From Agriotes lineatus (taxonomy: Eukaryota; Arthropoda; Insecta; Coleoptera; Elateridae), in the NCBI GenBank assembly GCA_940337035.1, contig OW679202.1, positions 46,641,763-46,705,762 on the forward strand: DNA of 64,000 bases, written 5' to 3'. Below, piece after piece: positions 10,601-22,679 of the stretch. Each line of letters begins with the position of its first letter. The first letter of the stretch is position 1. Made by a program: the position numbers and the translations under genes. Below the pieces are notes generated by a model. That model had not been told where the DNA came from. It did not search any database and saw only the letters and a program-made list of their open reading frames with translations.

Positions 10601-12889
10601 TTTTGAATTTGCAGAGGTTATATAGGTTCTTCAATAGGACAATCGCATGTTTGAAAGCTGCCATATCAGGTAGTATTAATCAACGATGTTTTCAGTTTTC
10701 AATATCTTGGCACAATTTTTATATTCATCTTAGCGAGGTAATTCTCTATTTTGTGGTAACTTTGAAGATCTTTATTGTTAATAGAATTAGATCTAATTTT
10801 TCAGTTTGTTACAATGCACTAGGCACTTGGACTATTATTGAGTTCAGAATATTAAAATTTTGACATTAAGTATTAGAGAAACTATTGAGTTTTGAGCTCA
10901 CGTTTATTAAGACTTTTTGTTGGATTTCAAAATCTCTTAGTACCTACCTAAGCGAATATATTTGGAAACTAAAAAACAAAAACAAAATTGAGCGAACACG
11001 AAGGTCTTTATGTTAAAATGTAATTTATGATAACCTCTACGAAAGGTGACAACAACGGTTTTTGCACACATGTTTACGGAATGCAAGAAACCATGCACGC
11101 GTTTGCATATTCGCCGGTCTGTTAAGCTAAATTTTAACAAGGAAGCCATTTAGATGATAATCGGGGCATAAACAGGCCAAACCATCTGCCACGAACCACG
11201 TCGGAAAATGAAGGCTGAAGCTTTTCGTCTTGGCGCTAAGCTCGGGTGTGTTATGAATAATTACGTCAGTAGCGGGTAAATGTAATGTCTTGGCCGTTAT
11301 TCGCTTGTAATGCGAGAAGGAAGACTTGTCTATAGCAGAATGATTTTTCTTCTACTTCGGTTGTCCCAGCATATTAAATATCTCGTTAAATGAGTTCAGA
11401 ATAATATCGAGTCCTTCCAGGGTTTATTCCTAATTAAAGATTTCGATGCCAAGCTGATCGTGAATTTCTAGGATATAATGCGACTCAGAATCAGATCAAT
11501 GTGCTATGCTTATAAAGGCATCTGGGCTAAACATTCTCGGATTACCGCCAGGCACCAGTTGATTGTTATTCCCAGAAGCCCTTTTTATTGGTATTGTCTT
11601 CCATCGCTTCCTGCCGATCCAGATTATTAATTTAGGACAGTATGATCGGATGTAAGCAGGAAGACGATAATCAGCTGCGTAAATGCTGATCTCGTGATCC
11701 TACTCGGCCACGATAAAGGGAAGGACTAACCGACCCAGAAACATCGTTAAGCAAGAAAAGGATTCAATTTCCTTTAAGTGCACATTTATTTAAAACGGTC
11801 GCATTTTTCACTCTTATTAGATTTTAGAGGTTTCAATCTCCGTGCATGATTTGCATGCTTACGATTTTCTCTTGCTTTATTTATGTATTTAGCACGATCT
11901 CAGACCTCGGAATGAAAGTACAAGAGACATAAATCTCCAGAATTGTTACATTTAAGGAGAACGAATCTATTAAAACGAGCTTTTCACCTGCGTCGCAAAG
12001 ACACGCCCTGAAAAGAAAATAAAACCGCTTCTAGAGTTTAAATTTTGAAACTCGCAAAAGATGGTATCTGCTTTTAATTAACTCGGAACGTAAGGAATTG
12101 CGCTGAGCAAAAACTAGTGACTAATAATCATCTAAATCCAGACGATAACTCGTAATTACCAGCAAAACTTGGCAGTTCCTAATGAAATTAGGTTTGAAAC
12201 GTATCCACGCCCCATTCAATTGATTGTTTCCACGTTTTCAGTAGACCGCAATTTCACAAAATTACAATAGCAAGCAAAGCTTGATAAATTTCGGCACTAT
12301 AGAAAGAGTCGCACAAACGCACAAAAAATGCCTCAATGAATAAGGCGTAAATAAAAAGCGTTTTAACAAACGACGACGGTAATTTTGGCGATTGTTGAAA
12401 GTTAGTGGTCAACATATGCAATTAACGCAAACGAGCCTTATGACAACGCATCCGGGAAAAGTTGGTGGTACATCGGGAAATTTATGGCAGCGTTTTGTAC
12501 AACAGCTTCCGCCACTAACGTCGAGAAGGGACGTATTTTTTGCGCGAACTAAACTCGCAAAAACGCCACAGCAGTCGATCGTTTCTCCTTGACTCTCACA
12601 CAGGATTCAACATCTGCGAAATCTAATTAGCAGCAACGGATTGAAAGATAACTATTTAGAAAAAATAGATCAACCTATTTGCGTAACAAGAACGATGAAA
12701 TGACGCTAATTGCAACTGTTGCATGTCACTAGCAGATCCCGTGAAAGCTCGCAAAACTATGTACTCGTATAATAACGTACATTAAAAAATATGTCAAAAA
12801 CATGCATATATTAAAACTGGACATGGATCCTACTTGAATATGAATTACATTACTGTTTGAACGTCGGTGCTTTTCACTTCTCTCGTCTA
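10600..12889. other. Low-repeat, gene-free stretch; possible conserved non-coding DNA
   Basis: No transposon signature and no meaningful reading frame. From about 10960 to 12750 the sequence is more complex than its surroundings, with several TAATTA/TAATTAG homeodomain-type core sites and few simple repeats. This could be unique host DNA, perhaps regulatory; I cannot show conservation. Confidence 0.3.
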
Positions 12890-13560
12890 AAAACCGACAA
12901 AATTTCAGACAAATATATACAGGGTGAGCACCTTAAAAAAATTTGTTTATTTTTTATTTAACTCAGCAATAGATACAAGTAATAATTTGTACATAGCGTA
13001 GGCTTTATTCTTGCTAAAAATGGGACCCAATAGATACAGAATAAATGTTGTACGGTACAAAAAGGAGCAACGGATTAGTTCGTTACGTTAAATACAGCTG
13101 CAACACAGGAATTCAAACGGTAGCGGTGGCTCTGGCAGCTAAAGCGTAAACTACCGGCGAACAAAGAAACCGAATGGCCAACCTCGTTCACAGGCGCTGA
13201 ATTCAAGTCCCATCACCGGTTATGTTTTTATTTTTGCTTTAACTGAAATACAGGAAAGTAACAATTTGCACATAGTTCAGCGTAAGAGGTGTCAACGAAA
13301 AAAGGTTCTATTTAAGCCAGCCGGGACGCATGTACTGAAGTAGTGCTCCGTAGCGCAGGTAGAAATAGCCCATGCTCCTTGCAATATCCCACAAAACCTT
13401 CAAATTCGACCACCGGCAATGCTTTTTTCATTTGCAAATTTATTTAATTTATTAGAAACGTGAAGATATTTTACCCCTAATTTAATTTGATTTTTAAAAT
13501 TATTTAGTGTCCACGAGGGAAGTTCTAGGTAAAGCCCTTTACAGATTTGTTTATATACTT
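12890..13560 (+). repeat. Dispersed repeat family A, copy 1
   Basis: Starts AATTTCAGACAAATATATAC then AGGGTGAGCACCTTAAAA and ends with GGGAAGTTCTAGGTAAAGCC then TTTACAG. It holds two versions of an internal unit: TAGATACAAGTAATAATTTG near 12970 and again AGTAACAATTTGCACATAG near 13258. Each is followed by a pol III-like stretch (TAGCGCAGGTAGAAA near 13350; TTCAAATTCGACCACCGG near 13405). Other copies are at 26.4-27.2, 30.1-32.6, 52.6-53.5, 60.2-61.2, 62.8-63.5 and 63.6-64 kb. Confidence 0.75.
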
Positions 13561-14005
13561 TGGATAGTGTCTTAAGGTCAAATACAACTCTTTTTTAAGA
13601 AATAGCCACATTTCAGAATTATACATGTTAGCTCCTTCAAAACGTTACAATTCAAATGCAGAAATTACTACCTTTGTGCTGTTAAATTGCTTAAGTGCTA
13701 TATTTCCAACAAATCTAATATATCTACTAGGAAGCGCTTTATGCCCTGTAGTTATAGCAATACAGAAATGGCAACCAGTACAGATAGGATCACATAGCAG
13801 TACAAATAGTATTCTACAACCTAGTTAGTAGCCTTACAATATCTACAACAACAAGTAATAGATAGATTATCATTTCATTACGCATCAAGACGTATGAAAT
13901 GACGTTCACCATACGCAAGGATACATGTCGTCTGGTATCGCTTACTGGTCAACAATTACCGTAAGAAGATCAAGTGCTACTATCAGTCACTAACGCATCG
14001 TGGTA
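13561..14005. other. Unassigned sequence between repeats
   Basis: AT-rich, with no coding or repeat signature recognised. Confidence 0.3.
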
Positions 14006-14007
14006 TA

Positions 14008-14503
14008 CAGGGTGTTATGGAAATGAGTGCAAATATTTTAACCCGTAATAGAACTCGCTAAACTGAACAACTTCTCCATTTATATATTTTTCGAAAACAC
14101 CTTCAAAACTGAATTAAAATTCAAAACAATTTTACTCTAAAAATGCACACCCGCCTATGGAATATTTTAATTTAATGGCACAAAACACAAAAAACATTTC
14201 TTTGATATGCAAACCAACAAAAACTGCATAGGTACTGATAAAACCTTTTGTTCACATCTAGTCACCAACGTACTTTATCAATTGAGGTAGGTAAGTTATT
14301 GACCGCCTGTTTTTCGTGCAGTTTTATATAGTTGTGTCGTTCATCTTTAACTTAGATTTGCTTACCAAGCGCCTCGTCAAATTTAGGAGAGATAAATGAT
14401 TGGAAAAATATGCAATTAAATGAAAAACGATAAATAGAAAAGTTGTTCATTTTGGTGAGCTCTATCACTGGTTAAAATATTTGCACTCATTTCCATAACA
14501 ACC
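14008..14503. mobile_element. Palindromic-ended MITE (MITE-1), copy 1
   Basis: The left end CAGGGTGTTATGGAAATGAG, continuing TGCAAATATTTTAACC, is mirrored on the right by GGTTAAAATATTTGCACTC then ATTTCCATAACA. The arms stay complementary for about 70 bp. The left flank is TA. No coding capacity. A second, diverged copy lies at 51931-52402, sharing TGGCACAAAACACAAAAAA and GGTAGGTAAGTTATT inside. The TA target and CAGGGTG end suggest mobilisation by a mariner/Tc1-type transposase. Confidence 0.8.
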
Positions 14504-14669
14504 AATAAACTCCATGCATATCGCCAAATATCAACAGTAAAAAAATAATTATAAGACCTCAGACCATATGAGTTGTCTCAACCACATCTACTTTGTTATG
14601 TGGCTAAAATAATTTACTCATAAGAAGTTTTGATTGCATAGAAATACATTTTAACAAATATATTAGTAC

Positions 14670-14960
14670 GAAGAGCATATGGCCGAGCAAGCAACATGCT
14701 TGAGTGTCAAGCGGCTGAACCGGGTTCGATCCTCGGCGAGTACACCGGGATGTTTAAAATCGTACGCTCTCCGACTACCACACCAACACCTGTAGTAGTC
14801 GTTAACCCCTAATAAGGCAACATCTCCTCGCTTTCGATGGGCAGGGCTAGTCATCTACCCGGCTTACGAGTAAAGGGATAAAGGCTCATAGAACCACCTT
14901 GTGGTTAGAAACAGGTCAATGGCCTATAATAAGAGGAAGAAAAAGAAACAAAATTAGTCC
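14670..14960 (+). mobile_element. tRNA-derived SINE
   Basis: Internal pol III promoter boxes are visible: an A box-like TGGCCGAGCAAGC (14680) and a B box GGGTTCGATCCTC (14723), spaced about as in a tRNA gene with a long variable region (Ser/Leu-like). The head cannot be folded into a complete tRNA. It is followed by a ~200-bp tRNA-unrelated body ending near GAACCACCTTGTGG. Looks like a SINE rather than a functional tRNA. Confidence 0.55.
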
Positions 14961-15119
14961 AAGGTTTAACAAATATAAAACGAGACCGATCAAATACAGA
15001 GCATGTGACCTATCTATAGGGAAAGTACTCCTTCGAAGTAATCTCCCTCGACTTCTACGCATCATTGACATGAACGATGTAAGTCCCGGAAAGCCTGTTT
15101 AAACTTGCTGCAATGAAGT

Positions 15120-15720
15120 GTTTTAAATTCGACATTAATGTTCCGTTTAGGAAAACAGAAAACACAGTGCTAGAGACAAATGCTGCGAAAGAGAGTGAAG
15201 AGACTTCCAGGGCTGCGACATTTTATCGTCAAAAAGGATTTCGCAAATAATGCAGAATGCACAGGGGCATTATCGAGTAAAAGATGATAAATGCGTTTTA
15301 GTAAACGCTTGTTAACACTCCTGACAGGGTGACTCCTGTTAGCACAAATTCCTTGTGGATTATGGCTTGACTCTCTAAGAAAGTATTTTTGGCACCTGTA
15401 ACACATGAATCCGAGAAATTTAGGTCAGTGTCAGCCGTTGCAATGAAGTCGCGAGAGGTGTCTACTCGATGCGCTTCTTCCTCACGGTTCAAGTTGTGCG
15501 GAACGAATTTGATTCTTCTATTGGATTCATGGCTGAGGCCTTGGTTCCCCACCATCATTTTCAACGTCAGTAGTCCATCGGCAGCCGCAAGTTGTCTAAC
15601 TTTTTCGATCGTTTCGGTGTTTTAGATCATCAGAAAAGAACCGCAAAGTCTCATACCATACACAGTCTCCGTTTCCGTTTTCCCCAGTTTGAAGCAAAAC
15701 TTTTATTCGTTCTCTGGTCC
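15120..15720 (-). pseudogene. Mariner transposase, internally deleted relic
   Basis: The minus strand reads TIEKVRQLAAADGLLTLKMM (N-terminal helix-turn-helix region), VPHNLNREEEAHRVDTSRDF, then FIATADTDLNFSDSCVTGAK. The last matches the first catalytic Asp block (VTGDETW), with the Asp lost. The frame then jumps to QAIIHKEFVLTGVTLSGVL and, in another frame, LLLDNAPVHSALFAKSFL, the second catalytic Asp block (HDNAPAH). About 40-50 residues between the first block and IIHKEF are deleted, and there is at least one frameshift. It belongs to a different mariner lineage from the relics at 3.2 and 5.0 kb. Dead. Confidence 0.8.
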
Positions 15721-16099
15721 ATATCTGCCTTGTGTTACACGTGACATCTGCACTAACTTGTTTACTCGCATGTACAGCCTACACAAGCTCTAGCAGGATG
15801 GTGGTTTAGCTATGTGCAAACGATTTCAGCTACAATTTGCATATTATTTGAGAACATACAATTTCTTATAGCGTACGCAGTGGTGCCGGTTCGGTTTCAT
15901 ATCTGTTCCACCTCCTATATCAATTAAAATAAACAATTACAGGCTGTTGAATGTACCTTGTCGGTTAAACATAGTTTGGCATATTGCAAGTTTTTATTTA
16001 CTACCACTCTATCATTGTGTAGCGTCAGTATTCTTATCCAAAACCGTTTGCATGAAACATGAAGTTGTATTATTAGTGAAAGAATGTTGAAATTTTGTC

Positions 16100-16580
16100 T
16101 TCAATTGTGACACTGTTCGTGCAGGATGCGAACAAAGCTTCTTCTACATTTCATGGCGCAACATTTCGATAGATGATATAGTAGGAGGTTTGTTGGACAT
16201 GCAATCCAAAAGTAAAATATCATTTTCGGGTAGCCACTTCTTCACTTTTTTCGCGGTATGGTACGAAGTACGACCCCGTTGGAAAACAACTATAAACTTT
16301 TGCAAATTTCAAATAATTTTGTAAGATCTCATTGTATGACAGCATTTATAGTTCGTGGTCGTTGTCCACTTCACTGGCTGACATAGACTGCAGACCATAA
16401 TCCATGCAGGATATTCTACTGTCCTGTTCAGATAATCTGGGTGATACTTTTCATTTCGTGTTCTTACTACTATGTTCCGACCATAACAGCATTCCATTAG
16501 TCTTGAGATCAATCTCCAGATTAAATTACCATTTGTTGTACTTTAGTCAACAACAAGTTTCTTTCTTCTATAAATTCAAG
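16100..16580 (-). pseudogene. Tc1-like transposase relic
   Basis: The minus strand from about 16500 reads MECCYGRNIVVRTRNEKYHP, then TVEYPAWIMVCSLCQPVKW (equivalent of VKHPPSVMVWGCMS). After a break, near 16270, comes VVFQRGRTSYHTAKKVKKW then LPENDILLLDCMSNKPPTIS. This is the Tc1 block FQQDGAPCHTAKKVKxWLxEN followed by LLDWPGNSPDLNPIENLW. The catalytic Asp residues are replaced (QRGRTSYH for QQDGAPCH), and several stops and frame breaks are present. C-terminal half only; decayed. Confidence 0.7.
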
Positions 16581-16989
16581 TGTTTATGAAATTGGTAAGT
16601 AGCATTACTAGCACAAAAACAAATCGTATATGCCATTATGAAATGTTCTAATGCAGATTGTTCTTATGAACCCCTTCACGGTAGCCTCACTCCATAAATT
16701 AGTTAATTAGCCAATAGTACAAAGACAATTTTGCTTTAGTATCTTTCTCAGTAACCTTATATCAGCAACAATAATGACATCCTTCCAATACTCGATTTTT
16801 CAATTTTAAAAAAAATAGTCCGAAGTACGCACTTATACAGAAGAAAATTATGTTGGCCCCTTTTAAAAAGACAAAAATATAAGTCCAATTCTAAAATTCT
16901 CGAACAATTCTATTTGATAAGATCTGCTAATGTAAACAGATAATAAGGTATAAATTAGTTGGGGCAAATGAGCTCGTACATGTGTATTC

Positions 16990-17690
16990 CGCACGACATA
17001 TATCTTTATCCTGTGCATCTGCTTCCATTATTTGCCGCCGTTTTCTACTTGGAGGATACCATTCAAAAGTTCGTTTAGGCTATCTAATGTTTCTATTAGA
17101 AGGATATGTCCAAACCATTTCAACTCCTCTCTTTGGATTCTGTCTAAATTTGTTTATTTTTTCACATCATCGTTTCTAATGTACTGCAACTTTGAAATAC
17201 CCTCACCATTTGCTTGGACAGATATCTTGGCTTTATTGTTATCGCATATTAAGATGATCACCTGAATCAGTTGTTTAGTTACACCGATGTTTTCTAGAGC
17301 TTTAAAATGTCTTTCACGTGAAATCGAGTTATATTGTATATCAATGACTGAAAAGTGTATTTCTTCGACAATATCTGATTTTCTGTATCACTTATTGCAT
17401 AGAAAAATATAGTTCATGCAAAACTGTGCTAATATCTCTTTCAAAGACCTTCAATTTTTTATTGATTCTTATCCTGTTCAAAAGCTGAATGCTTAGACTT
17501 CTGCAAGAGCTCAGATGGGTAGCTATTCTTCATTGACATAATGCTACATTTTATATCTTATGAGGTTATTCTAAGATTCGTTTCTTCCCGTATCAGATTC
17601 TGCTCTTGTTCATTTGATAAATTCTTTTATATCTTCTATCTTACATAGTGCTCTGACTAGTTGTCTGTATTTATTATTGTTTACTCTTTT
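16990..17690 (-). pseudogene. RTE-like LINE reverse transcriptase relic
   Basis: Minus-strand frames give YNSISRERHFKALENIGVTK and QLIQVIILICDNNKAKISV (palm region equivalent of FxxAYDSIxRxxL), then much shortened sequence. Near the 3' end come RNDDVKK and LDRIQREELKWFGHILLI, the conserved C-terminal xRIxWFGHVxRM block. Most of the palm, including YADD, is missing. An internally deleted relic, separated by ~70 bp from the 3' end of the CR1-like LINE. Confidence 0.65.
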
Positions 17691-17760
17691 GTTCTTCATC
17701 TAGAGTTTACACCTCCAAACGTTACTTAGAGCACCTACTAAAATTAACGACAAAAAGCAG

Positions 17761-19485
17761 TTAGTAATTTACAATAACAATAATAATAATAATAATAAAT
17801 GCTTTTATTAGATCGCTTTCATACAAAAAAAGATAGAACAAAAATCTGCATATAAACATATTATTATCATGCGATCTAAAAGGTACGCAATCAGGTGGAA
17901 GGCCGCAAATGGCCCACCTCTGGTCTTCCTTGCGAACCTTTGGGGATTGTAACAAAAAAAAAATTAAGCGTTGCAAACTATGATTAAAAAAAAAATTACC
18001 AGCAAAATGTTAGACAAAATATCATTGCTGATCGAGTAAATAGTTTTTCAGTTGCTTTTTGAATTTGTTTACAGTGAGTTCCCTTAACTGCAATGGGAGA
18101 GAGTTATATACCTTCGAAATGTTGTAACTGTATGATCTCTTATAAGTTGCTGTCCGGTGTTTTGGAATCGTGATTTGATTAGCTCTGCGAATATTTATTT
18201 TATGAATATTAGATCTAAAAATTATTCTTTTATATAAATATAAAGGTAATTTAGTTTTGATTATCTTATGATACAAACACATAGAATGAAACAACCGCCT
18301 GTTTTGCATATTTAGCCACCCTAACTCCTTCAATTTATGACTTACGCCATATCGTCGACTTATCCCAAAGATAAATCTTAGACAGCAATTTTGAATTCGT
18401 TGCAATTTTTTAATACAAACACTGTCCAAGCATGATCCATAAACAGTGCTACAAAAATTTGCTTTAGACAAAACTAAAGATTCGCATAACATAATTTCAG
18501 CGACATGTTTAAATACTGTCTATTTGAGTAGAGGAGCTTTAAGTTGCAAAATGCATTTTTCACAATCTTTGCTGTCTGCTGCTTAAATCTTAATCCAAAA
18601 TCGAGATCAAGTCCCAAATTTCTTGCACAGTCGACGATTGTAAGCGGTACGTTGTTAATATTAATATTAATTGCCACACCCCCAGCCAGGACTTCGGTTC
18701 TAGCTTTCGTACGGCCAAAGAGCATCATACAAGATTTACATGAATTTATATTTAAAGAATGATCTTCAGAAGCTTTAACCAATGTATTCAAATCTTGGTT
18801 GATATTTTCTATAGATTGCAATAATTGATCAGTGTTGAACGAGTAATACAGCTGGGTATCGTCTGCATACAGGTGATAATTAACAAATTTTAATTTCTTG
18901 TATAGCCTAGAAGTATATATGGTATATAACAGCGGTCCTAAAATTGAGCCTTGTGGTACTCCCTTAGTTATTACACGTTCAGTAGATTTTAAACCATTTA
19001 AAGTTACTCTCTGTGTTCTGCCACTTAAGTAATTCTCAAAAAATTTCACAGCAGTTGCCCCCAGGCCAATAAATTTTAAAATACTAAGTAAAATTGCATG
19101 ATTTAAGGTGTCGAAGGCCTTCGAGTAGTCCAACAGGATCAATGCAGTTAATTTATTATCATCTGTAGCACGAAAAATATCGTCTGTCACTGCCATTAAT
19201 GCTGTTGAACAACTATGGCCTGGCCGAAACCCTGACTGCACCACCGGCAGAATATTATGGGCATCCAAGTGCTCACGAATTTGTATGTTAACGATTTTCT
19301 CAAGAATTTTAGACATAGCAGGTAAGATACTAATGGGCCTGAGATCGTTATAACTAGTTGGATTACTGATCTTTGAAAAAGGAAGTATTAGTGCTTTTTT
19401 CCAACATTTAGGGACTACGGAATTTTGAAGACAGTAATTAATTATATGCGTTATATATGGGGACTCAAACGCTAGAGTGGGTAGT
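17761..19485 (-). pseudogene. CR1/L2-like LINE: reverse transcriptase with 3' UTR, 5'-truncated
   Basis: Open from about 19480 to 18474 on the minus strand. The fingers read YNDLRPISILPAMSKILEK and QSGFRPGHSCSTALM. The palm has ILLDYSKAFDTLNHAIL, GVPQGSILGPLLYTIY and the intact catalytic box LYADDTQLYYSF. A frameshift near 18490 moves to a second frame (18492-18022) carrying the C-terminal domain with NCCLRFIFGISRRYGVSHKL and SLPLQLRELTVNKFKKQL, ending DQQ-stop. The 3' UTR follows for ~230 bp and ends in a TTA/TTG microsatellite (17765-17797), as in CR1/L2/I-type LINEs. The endonuclease domain is absent: 5' truncation at about 19485, abutting another LINE in opposite orientation. The best-preserved reverse transcriptase in the window, with a single obvious frameshift. 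Confidence 0.85.
17765..17797. repeat. AAT/AAC microsatellite, LINE 3' tail
   Basis: Run of AATAAC/AATAAT units on the plus strand. Read on the minus strand it is the TTA-type tail of the CR1-like LINE and marks its 3' end. Confidence 0.8.
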
Positions 19486-20240
19486 AGGAAATGATAAAAT
19501 AGTAGACAAATATGGAAAACAGCACGTTAGCGGCAACAAGAACAATTTTTAAATCAATATATACAACGCCTTCTTCCAACATAAATAAATTCATCGATAT
19601 ACCTGGGGTACGTCGTCTATAAATCAAAAATAACGTTTAGATTATCCTCGCATACGTCAAAAACTACTTTAGGAGACGTGAGAATACTAAGTGAAGTGAA
19701 CTGTAGCTCAGACCACTGTTTAGTCAGAGTAAAACCTAGAACATTACCACCTTCACAAAAGCAACCAGTTGTTTTCACCTACCGAGAATATGGACCTTAA
19801 ACACCAAGCTTCGATGAAAATCTCATGTCGAAAAGGGAGGCGAAAACTAAGCCTTAAATATAGTAAAATGTATAGGCTGATGGGAAAAAACTCCTCGCTG
19901 TCAATATATAACAAGCTACTACTACAGTTAGTTTTATATACCGATAATATAGAAGGTTTGGTAGAAATTCTCAATATGCGAACAGAACTGTAAGCAGCAT
20001 ATATTCTTACTTCAACAAGATAATATTAGAGACATATGCCAAAAAAAAATCGCAACTGGGTGATACCTATCAAACATAATTAAAAATATAAAGAAAAGAA
20101 TACAAAAATATTAAACACTCAATACACAAAACAGCTAAGGAGGCTCTAGGTGAATATTCGTAAAGCAATTCAAGCAGAAAAATAGAATACAACAGTTGGA
20201 TGACGAATCAGACTCCAGAAATGTAGCAAGTACAAAGCCT
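19486..20240 (+). pseudogene. LINE (RTE-like) endonuclease C-terminal and linker remnant
   Basis: The plus strand, with several stops and frame changes, reads DKIVDKYGKQHVSGNKNNF, then YNAFFQHK and IHRYTWGTSSIN, then GDVRILSEVNCSSDHCLVR. This is the ordered tail of an APE-type LINE endonuclease (KHGxxxxNxNG, FxHKxIHxxTWxSP, SDHxLV). The linker follows with EYKNIKHSIHKTAKEALGEY near 20100. The N-terminal endonuclease part and the reverse transcriptase are absent. It abuts the 5'-truncated end of the CR1-like LINE at about 19485. Confidence 0.7.
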
Positions 20241-20623
20241 CAGTTAGAATTTTCAAATTCCGTTAGAAGAACGTTCTGCTAAATTTTTGGGCGTCAAAAT
20301 TAGCGCGTCGCCATCCCCTAACCTTGTTATTAATTAGTAATGTTACGTTTCTGTACAAGTTATACCGTTTAGGGTAGTTAGTGCGGCAAACGCTAACTCA
20401 GCAGGACCAACGCCTTAAGGTGCCTTCAGAACGTTTACTAGCGCCAATACATTCATAGTTGTCATTTTATGTTATAACGTTCAACATGTTTACATTTGTT
20501 CTATGAAAACATGTATTGTAAAGAAATACATTGGTTATACGAAAACGATTAACTGATAACTAATTGTCTATTTAATTAAAAATCAGGAAAAATGGACATT
20601 TATAAAGTTCTTGTTTAAACCTT
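20240..20623. other. Unassigned sequence before the hAT element
   Basis: No recognisable feature. Confidence 0.3.
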
Positions 20624-20797
20624 GCTACAAGCAGGGCCGTAGCGAAGGGGAGGCTAAGGGAGGCTCAGCCTCCCTAGCCTTTTTTTGGCCTCCCCTAGCA
20701 CTAGTCGTTAATTTAATCTAACTTTTTATTTTTATTTTTTCTAAAATCTCAAATTAATTAAAACGCGCGGGATCGTAGTCTGACATCACACCTCACA

Positions 20798-20808
20798 CCC
20801 CCCCCCCC
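20798..20808 (+). repeat. Poly-C tract
   Basis: Eleven consecutive C residues in the hAT 5' region. Confidence 0.8.
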
Positions 20809-21061
20809 TCTTAAACGGCTGAGCGCCAGAATATCTGACCAACTCGTGGTGTGCAGACTTTCAGTGTATTTTTTGTGATTTGCTATCTCGTTTGCGCCGT
20901 TTGCGGATTTATTCTTGTACTGGTGAGTAATGCAGAGTAACGTTTTTGTAGAATTTCTCGATATGCATTCTTTGGATTCCTTCGTTCGTTTTTTTTTAGT
21001 TGATCAATTTAAGACAACACAGGCTGAGGGTACGCCCAAAGCAATAAAAACGTGCTCAGAA

Positions 21062-22127
21062 CAGTGGCGGTGATATGCATAAGCGGGAATAAACGTTGCT
21101 TATGGGCCCGGGCCCTTAGAGGGCCCTTTGGGGGGCCCGTTAAGTTCTGTATTCGCTTATTAAATATTTTGATATCTTCTACTTTATTTGGGTGTAGATT
21201 GATAGCACTGCAACCTCAGTCTCCACTCTCAGTTATCAGTCATCACGTCATCAGTGATCAGCCTTGATTTGAGAGCGTTGAAAAACTAACAAACATTTTG
21301 GAATTTTTAGAACCGAAAAACGTTTTAAGAATGCAAGAAGCTGAACAGGTTCGATGTGATTTGCTCCAGAAAAATTATTCTGATGTACTCAATAATAAAA
21401 GTTTGTGAACGCTAAAAGAGTGTTCCAGATTTGACAAGTTTATTTCTACAGAAATATAGTATTCTCGAAAGCAATTTTGGCGAGATTATTACTGCATTTG
21501 TTTTATCTTTTATTATTGACTCTACCTGTAACATTAGCCATAATAGAAAGATCATTTAGCAAGTTGAAAAAAATAAAACATTATTTACGAAATTCTACCA
21601 GCCAAGATAGGCTACATGACCCTTCGGTTTTGTTAATTGGGCAAAAAATCTTGTGGAACAATTTGCTGTCAAAAAGGCCAGAAAGATACATTTTTATTTC
21701 TGATCAATATATTTTTACGGCGTATTACAGGTAGTAATCATACAAATAAATACTAAGTATTTGTTACCTATATTGACGTGGGTTCTTAGGATTTTACCTG
21801 AATATTATTCTATTTTACTAGTGTTACCTAGGTAGATATTTATCCATCAGTTTTCTTTGTATTTGTGCCTATACCAACTTGAAGATGTTATTTAGTTTTA
21901 TATTTTTAATTGATATTTTGTTAGATATGTTACTTATAAAATGTGTTAAATGGTAGGCATTTACTACTCTATTTCTGTTGGTTATAACAGGGCGTTATTT
22001 AAAACGTTTACTTTATATACGATAATTATAAATATACCATTCATTAAGAATATAAATCTTTTTACAAGGGGGGGGGAGGCATTTTTATATTTGCTTAGGG
22101 GCCCAAGGTGCTCTTGCACCGCCACTG
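21062..22127 (+). mobile_element. Nested hAT deletion derivative, 1.07 kb, with 8-bp TSD
   Basis: Terminal inverted repeats CAGTGGCGGTG and CACCGCCACTG. It is flanked by a perfect 8-bp duplication GCTCAGAA (21054-21061 and 22128-22135). It sits inside the 5' region of the larger hAT, so it is younger than that insertion. It keeps only the transposase C-terminal region, so it was moved by a transposase supplied elsewhere. Confidence 0.92.
21270..21734 (+). pseudogene. hAT transposase C-terminal dimerisation domain remnant
   Basis: The frame 21477-21734 contains LLLTLPVTLAIIERSFSKLK and KIKHYLRNSTSQDRLHDPS, a clear match in pattern to the hAT family dimerisation domain (LPVSVAxxERSFSxLKxIKxxLRSTMxxxRL). 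Upstream, RLEKLTNILEFLEPKNVLRM and EAEQVRCDLLQKNYSDVL can be read in a discontinuous frame. The zinc finger and catalytic core are absent, consistent with the short derivative element that carries it. Confidence 0.8.
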
Positions 22128-22627
22128 GCTCAGAACATGGTCTTGGCAAGGGTACTAGCGGCTTACGCTCGACGTACGCGCTGCATGACACATCGTGTGT
22201 TTAGTCTGCTTTAAATACATAAAGTCGAAGGACGACGCGGCCGCCGACTCGGCATGAACCATATCGTGTGTCTTCACTCTTAGTATTTGGTTTCGTTTAG
22301 TGTTGATTAAATAAATTCTAATCTAAATATTATAAGCATTCCAGAAGCATGTTTTAAAATGTAGCTAGACTATAATAAAACAAGCTATGATAGTGCTCGT
22401 GTCTATTGTCGTCGGAATCCGACGGTCGGATATTTTTTTAAATTTAAATTGTGTTTACTTTCGATTAATAAAAGAAAACCTATAAAATAAGCTTAATTAT
22501 AACCGTTGAAACTTTGGATTTTGTCATACATTGATCTGGCACTGAAAGATCTATGGTTTTTCAGTGTTTATTAACGTATTTCTATTCTATGAATTCATAG
22601 GAATTTTTCTGAATTTCTATAGATTGG

Positions 22628-22678
<51 letters not shown>
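22628..22678. repeat. (TA)n microsatellite
   Basis: About 50 bp of almost pure TA dinucleotide repeat within the hAT 5' region. Confidence 0.9.

Positions 22679-22679
<1 letters not shown>

Noticed and set aside
14663..14854. 63-codon minus-strand frame over the SINE
   Set aside because: SINE sequences read in reverse commonly give such frames; no protein pattern.
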